DNA from: Colias croceus
Lineage: Eukaryota > Arthropoda > Insecta > Lepidoptera > Pieridae
Direction of reading: 5' to 3'
DNA length: 64,000 nucleotides
Assembly (NCBI RefSeq): GCF_905220415.1
Contig: NC_059543.1
Location: 4,030,001-4,094,000, forward strand
The translations under genes were made by a program, and so were the position numbers. Below the pieces are notes generated by a model. It did not search any database, had not been told where the DNA came from, and saw nothing but the letters and a program-made list of their open reading frames with translations. Within the stretch, counting starts at the first letter, position 1, and each line of letters begins with the position of its first letter. This document shows positions 11,617 to 23,300 of this stretch, one piece after another.

Positions 11617-11863
11617 CATTGCCAATAAAATTATTGGCAATGTTTATAATTATCATGTTCATCACTAAATAGTTAAGCTACTTGATTTTAATAAAAATAA
11701 TTTTTTTATTAAACTTAAAGAAAGATTTTTTTACTGCCCGCCCACCCCCTAATAACTTTAAAAATAACTAGCCCACGCCGGCGACGCCGCGCCGCGCCAG
11801 GTGCCGCATCCGGCGCGCCGCCGCTGGGCTTTTGGACTGCGGCGCGGACCTCTAACATAGGCT

Positions 11864-12200
11864 AGAAATATCAAATAATTGAGTAGGCACCCCTTTTTTG
11901 AATAAGTGCATAAGAAATTATAAAGTTCGAATCGGAAATTAGAAACTAATTTAGAGCTTCGTAAATTAAAATACTTATTAATTGTTGATTAATCAGTAAT
12001 GTGTGTGTTTATTGCGTTTAAAGGTGTATTTTAATATTTTAATAGCTACTTAATCAATTTTAATTTGTATAATGCACCTACCTACTACCTAGTACTTAAG
12101 TACACGAAAATACTCGTTTAGAAAGTGTTTTGAAAAATAAATGCGTACCTATGTGTAAAACTTTACCTATAATCTATATATTTGTCGTATACAATAAACT
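11864..12200. other. AT-rich intergenic stretch, nothing recognised
   Basis: Between the hAT relic and the next MITE I see only AT-rich sequence with TACCTACC-type words. Confidence 0.4.
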
Positions 12201-12394
12201 AAGTGCTGATTTACACAGGGTCAGTAGACAAGTCAGCGCGCCGAATTTCGGCGCCGCGACTGAATTTAACTGTTTACATAGACTTCAAGACTCTGTACTG
12301 ACTTCAAATCTGTTTACACAGGGTTTTTTTTCAGCTCAGCACTGATTTGCCTCGAATTTGTAGTCAGTTACTGACCCTGTGTAAATCAGCACTT
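12201..12394. mobile_element. MITE with 26-bp inverted ends
   Basis: AAGTGCTGATTTACACAGGG (12201) continues TCAGTA. The exact inverse ends at 12394. The interior of about 140 bp repeats parts of the same words (ACAGGGTTTTT, CAGTACTGACTTC). No coding potential; target duplication not certain. Confidence 0.75.
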
Positions 12395-12796
12395 ATACTA
12401 GTGTTAGCTTCTATTAAGTATTCTGTGCTAATACGTAATAATATTATTTATAGATTTTTTATTTAAAATCGAAACTTGATAAGAAACCGGTAATGGAACA
12501 AGCCTTTCTTTGTGACAATACAGACGCTTCCCTAGATACTCTGTCTCTTTTACTCATGTTGCATTTTAATAAGTTTTATTCGGTCTTTCGTATGTGCATT
12601 TTCCAGTCTCTATTTGGCGTTCATAGACGTTGCTCGTGGCGTTAAAATAATAACCATATTTGGATTTTAAAAATTTCATTAAATAAAATGTAAGCAAACA
12701 GCGATATCTAAACTGAAATGATGTTTTTGCGCGTTTATAAAGTAGTTGTTTAACAAATACGTCAACATTCGTTTTGTTAGTTCTTCGTATTGATTA

Positions 12797-14251
12797 ATTG
12801 GCCGTAGATAACCAAAAAGGATCCAACCCACAAAATGTTACTTTTGAGTTATTGAAGTTTGAAGTTTAACCTGTGTTTGCTCATATAAAGACTTGCTTGT
12901 GTTAATTGCTTCTTAAGGAAAAGTGTGTGTGTCAATGTATATTTTATTCTTACAAACAAATTTTATTGAATTTAGTTTTATTTCTTGAAATATTCAGCTA
13001 AATGTGTGTTAGGATCCTTTTTGATAAAACCTATTTTCAATTATGATAAGTGAATTTTCATTTCGCAAAAACGATTCAAAGTAGCTAATTGCTACTAAGA
13101 TCCTTATTTTTTTTTAATTTCATAAATAAAACAACTAACTTTCAATTTTTTTTTTTCATTATTTATATAAAACATATTAATTCTATCCGATTTACTATTC
13201 TTCTTCGTGTGCGAAGTGCGGTTCATCGCCATATCTACATCGTCATGAAGTCTTGGATTGCCCCCTTGGATTGATTTATAGAAATCCAGGCAGTATTTAG
13301 ATAAATAGTCAAAGATTGACTCCAAATCGTCTAATTGGGCTTTTCTTTAACATTTGGCCATATTCATTGAAAATCATTATCAGATACCTCCGAAGATTTA
13401 CTTTTCGAGCCCGCCCATACATACAACTTTTGCATCGACTAAACTGATCTGTCGAGCTGTATTCTCCTCTTGAATTCAACATGACTAAACTGTTTAGTCG
13501 ATGGAGGTGCGCATACAATCGATTTCAGTCTTAATAATTTATATCCCCAACAAACCTTACAGTCTTCTATAGGCAATTCTTGAATGAAGGTAATAAAGAT
13601 CACATGAGCGCGTGATCGATAGTTGTGCGAGTAATTTTTTTTTTGTTACTTCGACATATTCGTCAGCTTCGTAAATTTTTTCAGGTATTTTCAAAGTTCT
13701 TCTATTTTCGAAAAATCGGTATAAAAAAGGCAAAGATGTGTGACCCGATCAAGATACTTGGAGTGTGAACTTAATGCATGCCTAACGCCTCAAGCTTTAA
13801 ATACATAATATTCAGTCTATCCAAATGTTCTGAATCGTTTTTGTTATTAAACCAGTATACATTTCTACAAAATTCAGTTTAACAAAAGAGATCCATGCTT
13901 TCTGAATCTTTTTAGTGATTTATCTATTGCATCATAATATCATAAAAATTAAATATCTAAAAGGATCCACATGCTTTGGATTTTTTTAAACATTTTAGTT
14001 TTGTGTTAGTTTCTTAGACTGAGCGTTTTACAATATGATCCAAGAAGAATGGATCGTTTTTACGAAACTAAAATATGGCTTCTCCATACATGTGGGTTGG
14101 TACCCAGTGTCAATTTAACGTCAAAATATTCATATTTTACTTGGATTGTTTTTGCTAATCGAAAATATAGACCTAGACGAGCAGTTTGGTATATTTAACT
14201 CATTTTCGGTCATGTTGTGGGTTGGATCCTTTTTGCTTATCTACGGCCAAT
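12797..14251. mobile_element. TIR DNA transposon, 1.45 kb, family 1 of a related pair
   Basis: The left end ATTGGCCGTAGATAACCAAA continues AAGGATCCAACCCACAA. The right end at about 14214-14251 is its inverse with one or two differences. TTA lies outside both ends (12794-12796 and 14252-14254), a 3-bp duplication of the TWA type seen with PIF/Harbinger. GGATCC-centred words recur near the ends (about 12822, 13013, 13960, 14226) as subterminal repeats. A possible terminal exon sits on the minus strand at 13104-13344. Ends and peptide resemble those of the element at 15235-17546. The superfamily is a tentative inference. Confidence 0.75.
13104..13344 (-). CDS. Putative terminal exon of transposon gene (family 1)
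   Basis: After an AG on the minus strand (13345-13346) a frame opens with KAQLDDLESIFDYLSKYCLD and continues FYKSIQGGNPRLHDDVDMAM through a basic stretch (TKKNSKSD) to a stop at 13104-13106. The segment DLESIFDYLSKYCLDFYKSI lines up residue for residue with DIQAILHLIPQYAQSFYNNL in the element at 15235-17546. I do not recognise the family. It may be the C-terminus of a transposase or accessory protein whose other exons were deleted. Whether it is expressed is unknown. Confidence 0.35.
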
Positions 14252-14394
14252 TTATATTGGGTGTGGTGTACTGAAGCTTGTCATGTTTATTTACCGTAAA
14301 AATACTCCATTATGTAATGATTGAGCGTAAAGCCAGTGTGTGAATTCGTGTTAATTTGTGGTTACAGAAGTCGTCAAGTACGAAGACGACGACA

Positions 14395-17300
14395 ATGACG
14401 ACACCGGCCAAACTATACGGAAGAGAGTTGTCTACATACGATGAAATCGATGTCGATGAGTTACTGGCCAAACTATCGCAGGAAGAGCTGACTATGCTCG
14501 CCAAGGAAGTTGATCCAGATGTAAGTTTTTAACATATTGATATAGGTATACTGTTAAACTGTTAGTACTTTAGTAGCATAATTTTCTGTCAAGTGAAAAA
14601 ATAAAATTCATCTTTTACTATTTGTGCAGTACCTACTATATTTATTAGATTGAAGAGCATTTGTCCTACTATAACTAAGTTAAAACATGTGCAGTATGAA
14701 ATATCTGATTGCAAAACTGTTTCATAATAAATTCCAGAAAATAGCATTACATATTTCTATTTTACCTAGATAATAGAAATACTTAGATAGTAGGTAGGTA
14801 GGTACTTAAAAAGTAACTTGAAACATATTTTATTGATATGCACTTAGATTATCCAAGTGCTTTAGATTTCTGTCCTTAAAACCATTTTATCAATTGTAAT
14901 TAAGATTAGCCAAGCCCTACTTCATTTATTCTAATAAAACATGTGACAAAACATGATAAGATAATTAATTTTGAGTACCCAGTACTAAGACATTAATAAA
15001 ATACTTTTGTAAACACCAAATTTCTAAATGAGCGATCTGATTTTTAAATGTACAAGTATATTTTGTATTAAAAGCAATGATCACTAAAGTTATTTATTTT
15101 TTTGGATTTTGATACTGCTATAAATTTTATAATTTAATGTTTATTCAAATCAAAATCATCAATAAAATTTGCAAACTTAAATTTACCATGGCCACACTGC
15201 AATACATGGATTAAAATGAGAATCTTTTAACACAATTGTCCGTATTTAAGCAAAAAGGAACCACCCAGCAAAAATGCACTTCTGAGATATCAAAGGATTT
15301 ACAAAAAAATTTGCAGCTCTGTTAGATGAAGTAAAATTAATATTTATTTTATTTAAATTCATTGATAAATTACTTATTTAAGTATGTGTATATAAATTTG
15401 CTCTGAATACTCTTAAACTTTCTAGATAATTAAGAAAATGTGCATGTGGTTCCTTTTAACATTTATCAATTGATAGGTTTTCTCTTATACAAAAAAGAAC
15501 CACAACCCAGGAATTTAATGATATAAATGAAACTATGTATTTATAATATCGGAATAAAGCTTTATTAAAAAAGATATATAAAATAATACATATAGAGGAC
15601 GTTTATTCGACGTTATCATCAAATTGGATTTCAAAATCCACCGTGTCTAGTCCATCTATGTGGTCTTCTATTGCATCATCACTAATAAGATTGTTATAAA
15701 AACTCTGTGCATATTGTGGAATGAGATGTAATATGGCCTGAATATCGCTTGACGGTGAAGAAAGCTTCTCCAGAGGCATCGACGTATAAGGTTCTTCATT
15801 ATCTTCTGTAATAAAAAGAAAAAAGCTTTAAATCAAAACAATAAAGCCGTGTGGCTTTTATACGTAGATATATGGTGAAAGCAAAATATTATTAGTTCTA
15901 ATAAAGTCTTGTCCCTACTAGACGACTAAGTATGTTGTAGGTACATGCGCCATGTACAAAAAACTGGCTAAGTGCGAGTTGGACTCGCGCAACGAAGAGT
16001 TCCGTACCATTATCCATAAAAACGGCTAAAAAATCACGGTTTATTGTATGGGAGCCTCTAAAATATTTATTTTATTCTGTTTTTTTAGTATTTGTTGTTA
16101 CAGCGGCATCAGAAATACATCATCTATGAAAATTTCGACTGTCTTACTATCACAGTTCATGAGACAGAGGGACAGACGGACAGCGGAGTCTTAGTAATAG
16201 GGTCTCGTTTTACCTTTTGGGTACGGACCCCTAAAAATCAACAGTGACCAAACCTAGCAAAAATTAAATAAACTTGTTAAAATTTTCAATTTCGCGGGCT
16301 AGGGCCTTGTTCCGGTCAAAACAGTGGCAGCGCGACTTTTAAAATCAAACAAATAATTATATGCGCTGCATGTACTGTACTGAATCTGAATCTAAACGTA
16401 TTTTACCAAAATAGTAGGTAGGTACCTAAATAGATCATCGACAGTTGTTTTTAAAACAGGGTTTAGTAGTTTCATCTCACAATGACAGATGAATCGTAAC
16501 AAAATGACTCTTAATAATTCGACTCGCCTTCGTGAACAACAACAGTGTCGTTAAAATACGTAAATCCACACAGGATTCCTCTTGTACTTACTAATTAATG
16601 AACTATCTTTTTAAAATCACTCCACAATCGGGAATGAATCAAAAGTGGATAAAGCGTATATAATACCTGCATCTCATAGATTCAATAAGTACTTATATGC
16701 ATTAAATAAAACTACTTACCCGTTGTATCTTCATTATTATCTTCGGTGTTCGTCTCCAATGCTTTTCTTACCAATTGCTTCCTTATTTATTTATTACTAA
16801 ACATTTTCACATTTAATTTTAAAGGTAATAATTAACAAAAACAATAGAACTTACTTCGCGGAGAAAAAAAAACGGCCGTGACGTATTCGAAATACTTCGC
16901 TGAATGTCACCTATAGGTATTGATTATTGACAGATGTTCGACGTTTTACTTAAAAAATTGGAGTTTTGCACTTTGAGCTATTAATTATGACGTAATGAAA
17001 TACGTTGTTTAAAGATGAGAAGCATTCTGCATTGTGCACAAGTCAAGGCATTTGGTACCGTATAGCGATGATGGGTTTCAGGATGTTTTACAATATTTAT
17101 TTATGCATGATAGAACCGAATGCTTGTGGTTTTATTTTGCAATAAAAAATTACAATTAAATTATGAATTTATTTTACGCATAACCATACCACAGAAACCT
17201 GGTTCCATTTTGTGTATTAAAAATAATTGTTATTAATAGAAATATGTGTAATGTATAATGGTACCAAGTATGTGCGGATCTGTTTTGTATAAAATGACAT

Positions 17301-20300
17301 GATAGTAATATCGTTTATTTGTTTGAACAAAGCAGTCCCGTGGTGCTGTGGTTCGGTTTTGCTTCATATGTATTATTCTTTGTTGCTGGTGGTTCCTTTC
17401 TGCTTTTAGTATACCTTGTTTCCAAGGTAAAAATCATGTGGTTCTTGTTTGTATAAGAATTTAGACCACTTTTAAATGAGTATTCTTCAAGAAACGTAAA
17501 AAAGCAAATTTGTCGAGTGGTTCCATTTTGCATAAATACGGACAATTATAAAATAGGAAGTATCTTAAATTATCAAATTTGAATGCAAGATTATATTTAT
17601 CTGATAAACAATCAAATCCATCAAAGTTTATAATAATAAGAAATCTTTGTTTTCCAATAATTCTACATCCGAAACTACCATGAAATGCGATATACTTTCA
17701 AAAAGATGTTTCATAACTGTTTAACTATTCCAGGACACCTTTTTACCACCATCACAAAGGACAAACTATGCTTGTGAAAAGGATCCCACTGGCCCATTGA
17801 ACCGTAAGAAGTTAATTGAACACATAAACAAACAGGCCCTCGAAACACCTGACCGTCCAGAGGTGAAGCCCTATGTCGCTGGTGTCATTCGAGGGAAGAA
17901 GGTACAATATTTGATATTTAGTTTCTATAGCATTCAAATTACAATGAAATTTAGCACACATAAAGAGGGTAACTTAGATTAACACATAGGATGGGTTTTA
18001 TCCCGAAATCCTTTGAAAACGCAGGCGAAGCTGCGGGCGGAAAGCTAGTGCTAATTATGTAAATTTTTAAAGAATAGGACAAATGGATCATGAGCCGTTA
18101 TTCGAACTTGTGTCTTCCGTCATTCTGGAGTGTTGGCTGAGTGGGCAGGCGTTGCCCCTGAATGGGGGGTTTGAATACTATAAATATATAAATTTCTATT
18201 CTTTAGAAATTTATAAGGTTTACCTTAAAAAAAATATAACATAATAACATATAATATTTTTACATAGTAATTAATTATTATGTTATACTATTTTTTTTAA
18301 TTGCATAACTATTTTCAATATTTAATGACTTGCCTGATGCTCATTAGTGTTTTCTAACATGAATCTGTTGATTATTATATAATGTCGTTTATATTATTCT
18401 AAGTAAGAATATTAAAGAGCTGAATAGTAAGTCAGTTTCTTTCACAAATGATGAAATGATAAAATGATGAATAAATTCTATCAAAATTATGTCCCAAATT
18501 ACACTGGCTTTGAATTAACCAAATCATAGTATTTTCTTGTTTGATTATAAGCCATCAAAAATGAGAAATTAGTAGTTTCTTTTTTTTTGTACATTTATAA
18601 ATTACCACCAAATCAGTTTACATTATATAATTGCTAGATTATACAAACATCTAGATTTTCATTTAAATAAATCTAATACTTATAAGCCTCATCATCAGTT
18701 TTGTTCATTATGTTATGTGTATGCTTAAAAATACCCATAGGAAAACAACACTGATAAGATATTTCCTAATACTCCTAACAGTACTCCTAAATATTTTGTT
18801 GGTATTCATTCAATTAGTAAGAAAGAGTGTTTATTTGGGCATTAGGTGTTTTATTGTCTTTTATATTAATAAATTGAACGGAATTAATTATGTACTATTA
18901 AATTTATTAGAAATTTAGTTATTTAATTTTTAAATTCATGAATCAAATCAATATTCTTTGTAGTTCATCAAAATAAGATTGCAACAAAGATCTTTTTCAG
19001 ACAATCTAGTGAAGTATATTTTCTTAACATTATCCCCTTATGTTTTCAGTGGATCCCACCACCGCCTCCAGAAAAAATTCGCGATGCCGACGAACAAATA
19101 ACAATTGATCTCGGTGACGAATATGAACAAGCACTAAGTAGCGCCTCGCAGGAGGAAATAATCGACCTTGCGGGTGAGTCATTTTGATAATAACACCCAA
19201 TGCCATACCTATGATACTACTCTAATTGCAGTAAGAGCGTTATCATTCTTGTTTTGTTAAACTGTTCACTACTACAATTATTTTTAAGCAGGAAATTAAT
19301 TAATTTCACTCATAGAAATTAAATTGTATACTTTTATGCAATATGAATATGATTTTAATATGTTATATGATACTCAATTGATATGAATATTATGTATATT
19401 TTAGGTTTAGAGATATTTATTCCAAAGACAGTTACATTACAGTTCATTTATTTTTGAAATTGTTAAGAAAAATAATGTCACATGAGTATATAATAAATTG
19501 GAAGCTATTGTGTGCTCCATTTTATATCTATTTTATTTACATTAGCTGGAGGTATTGGCAACACTTGGCGCATATCCAGGATGTTATTGATGACTTTAAT
19601 GTTGAATTTTCTAAATTGTTAAACATTTTACAAAACTGGGATGTTGAACTTTTGAATTATAATCCTATAAGTGTTGTGATTTGTGATTGTGTGGGAAGAT
19701 AAATGGTTGTAAACTATTGAGCTAATGTTTTGGAGTTTTGAATTAATCTAATTTTATAATGGAAAGAGGAAGGAAAAATAGGTTCCTTGGGTAGGGAATT
19801 TAATAGAGATTTTGAATATACAAGTATTTTTATTATATAAGAATAAAAAAAAGACGTGTGGCACTCGGGGACTGCCGCGGTAAAGCTATTGCATAGCATG
19901 CCTACAAGCCACACCTCCGAGCCCGTCGGAGTGGGAAGCGTGAGGTTTTTTCGTAATGATAAAACCTATCCTATCTCTCAAGTTGGATTGAACTGCACAT
20001 GGTGTGTGAATTTTATTATAATCGGTTAAATGGTTTAGGGGTCCATTGAGGACAAACATTGTGACACGAGATTTATATATATTATAAGATTAAGATGTTA
20101 ATAATTTTTATTCTGTTATATTGTTAATACATCCAAAGCAATGTACATTCAATAATATGCCAAAATTAAATTGCAGCTATTCTCGGTTTCCACTCTATGA
20201 TGAATCAAGACCAATATCACGCATCATTATTGAATAAAGGACAACCCGTTGGCCTTGGGTGGGACGGTATCACTAAAGCTACTAAACCTAAGGTATGGAG

Positions 20301-23300
20301 TATTTTTTTTTATTTACAGTACAGTATTTTTCCCATAAATAAGCGCAAGGTAAGCATTGAAAATTATAACAATTGAAGTTAAATTGTGTATTGTGTACAT
20401 GTGATTCAAAACCAGAATATATTCGTCAGAATACTTACTTGTGCTTATACGTCTTATTCAATAATAGCAGTGATTTTACTAAAAATATTTTTTTTTTACT
20501 TTAATTTCATAAACTTGGTGTATGATGTTTTTTTTTAATAAATAAGCTACTCACGAAGCGAAATATAAAGCCTATGTGACTTTTGAATTTGAATTTTCGA
20601 TATTGGTCCATTAGTTTCTGTGTGAAAACATTAAAAAAATTCATACAAAAACAAGAATGTTGCCTCTTTAAATTGAAACTTTATTTCATCTTTAAACTAG
20701 CTGTGCCCATAGCCTTCCTCGATAAATGGGCTTTCTAATATCTAACACCAAAAGAATTTTTTAAATCTGACCAGTAGTTCCCGAGATTAGTGCGTTTTAA
20801 CATACAAACTCTTCAGCTTTATAATATTAGTATAGATATATCTTCATCTCGTTAAATAAATGTTTGTTATTTTTCAGGTATACCCAATGGACCCGCCAAA
20901 TGACGCTGACCCCGACGACACCATCAAAAGGGTGCAGGAGAATGACCAGAAATTCACAGATCTCAATTGGAATAATATTAAGGTAAATGTCATTGATTTA
21001 CATATTTTTTATTTGAATTAGATTATATTGTTTTCGTTTATTTATTCTAAGTGGATAAAATATGCTAATTAAGTTGATATAACCAAGGTCCAAGCTGTTA
21101 GTATTAATATTGAATTAACCTTGAATATACTTTTCCTTTTTTGTTATGGTACTAAGAATAAGAATTTATAATCGAATATTGAAATGAAATGATCACAAGG
21201 CCACGTTTATGCTTGTGAAACAAATAATCGATCCATTAAACTCAACTGATTTTAATGTTTGATTGAAGGATTGATTTTTATTTTTTATAATTATTCAAAT
21301 AGATATAATATTATTTACATGTAAAATAATATTATATTTGCAATTAACAACTTTCCACACACGTAAAAAAATTAGTTTAATTTTGAAATTAATTTTTTTG
21401 CCCAGGTCGCATCGAAATAAAAAGCATCTTTACCTATCCGTGTGTAAGAATAATTTCACACCAATATCTCGAATATTCCAGAACATAAGCGATGAGAAAT
21501 TCGAGAAGCTCTTCGAAGCGCTCAAGACGAACACCAATCTGGAAGTGTTGTCCCTGGTGAACGTCGGTCTCAACGACCGCACAGCCCAGTTGCTGGCCGA
21601 TGCTCTTGAGATGAACTCGACTCTACGAGTGGTCAATGTGGAGACGAACTTCATCAGCCCGCCCGGTGTAGTGCAGCTAGTTAAGGCTCTGCTCACTACC
21701 AATACGGTGGAGGAGTTCAGGGCTTCTAACCAGGTAAATGAATATTTTTTATAGTGATACCATTATTACAATAAACAACTCGATTCACAAGCACGCTCAA
21801 AATTTGTCCGATGCAAAACTCTGCCTACGTGCGAGTGTATTAAGCAGAGTTTTCTAATAGATGAATAAAGGTATTAAATTCAATGAAAGTGTTGTACAAC
21901 ACCGCTCGGACATTTTTCAAGGCTGTTTAATAGGCGATTGTGAGTGTATTTGTTCCTAGTATGTTAAAGATATAATGGTAATTTTTTCATGAATGAATTT
22001 AGCATTGGTTGCGCTTGATGGTTTTTTTTTTAATGTAGCTATGTTATAAGAATGCACACACCCAGTACAGCAGTGTTTTGCAATACTGATTTTCGTATTT
22101 GTTTGTGGTTTGAAATCCATACTAATATTATAAATGCGAAAGTAACTCTGTCTGTCTGTCTGTTACTCAATCACGCCTAAACTCCTGAACCAATTTGCAT
22201 GAAATTTGGTATGGAGATATTTTAATACCCGAGAAAGGACATAGGCTACCTTTTATTGCGAAATATGTACCACGGGCGAAGCCGGGGCGGACCTCTAGTT
22301 ATACATAAATTCCATACTTCCAGCGGTCGCAAGTGCTCGGCAACAAGATCGAGATGGAGATCACGAAGCTGGTGGAGGCGAACCCCACGCTGCTGCGGCT
22401 CGGGCTGCACCTCGAGTACAGCGACGCGCGCCACCGCGTCGCCAGCCACCTGCAGAGGAACATCGACAGAAGTCAGTGCACTTTTGAGTTTTTAATTTTT
22501 CGAATTTCGAATTCGTTTCCCGCCATGTTTTAGTGGATTTTTTTTTTATTACCGGCCAGTGACGCGTAGATATTACATGGATAGTTTTTTTTTTGTTATT
22601 ATTTTAACCGGCCAGTGACGTGTTGGCGCGTGGATTAATTTTTATTTCACGGTATACGTTTTTTTTCTAATTTGACTGCGGCCAGTGAAAAGAATTGAGT
22701 TCGTAGTATTTTTTTTTTCATATATTTGTGTATGGCCAGTGAGAATTTCTGTCAGGTGGATAATTAATAATGTTTTTTTCCGCCATTAATAACTAAAAGA
22801 GAGCTGTTTTATAATTAGTTGGGTGTGTTTGCATAAATAAGTGGGTCAACAAATCAAAAAATGTCGCCCTCATGCATAATTTTACTTATCAAATTGTTTT
22901 TTTTTTTATGGTGGGAAACGAATTTCGAATATGTGCTTAATGTAATATGATTCTATATTATGTGATTTTTTTAAGATACAGAAGGTTTAGATTTTGATAA
23001 ATTAGAATTCATAGCCTATGATTTCCAAAAAAAAAAGTTTCTAAGTATTCATATACTTTTGAAAACTTTTGATGTACTGGATTAAATACCGATTTTTTTC
23101 TGTTAAATTTTTTACAAACCATTAAACCATATAGTTTGTTGTTCTATTGCAAAAAATATTTATTCATAGATAATGTTTTCGCCAATTTGACGCATAAAAT
23201 CTTACTGCTGACAAACAAGTTGAAGAACGAAAATACAATTGTATGGTAACGAGCTCTAGTGTTTGATTAATGTTATTTTAATTTAGTTATATATTTCTAT

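Larger units (their letters stand above)
10134..11854. mobile_element. hAT-family transposon relic, interrupted by a LINE fragment
   Basis: The left end TAGAGGTCCGCGCC (10134) and the right end GGCGCGGACCTCTA (ending 11854) are inverted repeats. Both are flanked by an exact 8-bp duplication ACATAGGC (10126-10133 and 11855-11862), the hAT signature. Subterminal parts are extremely GC-rich (CCGCCGCCG) against an AT-rich background. It carries the remains of a transposase C-terminus (10285-10640) and a 5'-truncated LINE (10640-11616). Confidence 0.85.
15235..17546. mobile_element. TIR DNA transposon, 2.3 kb, family 2 of a related pair
   Basis: The left end ATTGTCCGTATTTAAGCAAA continues AAGGAACCAC. 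The right end (17517-17546) is its inverse with two differences. The word GTGGTTCC, or its inverse GGAACCAC, recurs near both ends (about 15254, 15444, 15496, 17190, 17385, 17515) as subterminal repeats. No clear target duplication remains. Two putative exons on the minus strand (about 16720-16785 and 15603-15805) join in frame. The ends resemble those of the element at 12797 (ATTGkCCGTA...GCAAAAAGGAwCCAmCC). An older interspersed repeat lies inside (15946-16240). Confidence 0.75.
14521..17733 (+). other. Tropomodulin intron with a 2.3-kb transposon
   Basis: The intron runs from GTAAGT to TTCCAG. Most of it is the TIR element at 15235-17546; the rest is AT-rich with no feature I recognise. 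Confidence 0.8.
17902..20176 (+). other. Tropomodulin introns around exon 19050-19173
   Basis: AT-rich intronic sequence. Apart from the Helitron fragment near 18 kb and a dispersed repeat near 19.85 kb I see no feature. Frames at 18715-18918 and 19454-19702 are low-complexity chance ORFs. Confidence 0.6.

Noticed and set aside
17315..17545. Minus-strand ORF of 76 codons at the end of the family 2 transposon
   Set aside because: It overlaps the terminal and subterminal DNA repeats; repeated peptide words come from the repeated DNA word.
22246..22533. ORFs on both strands around the tropomodulin exon at 22324
   Set aside because: Shadow frames of the GC-rich LRR exon; only the tmod frame matches a family.
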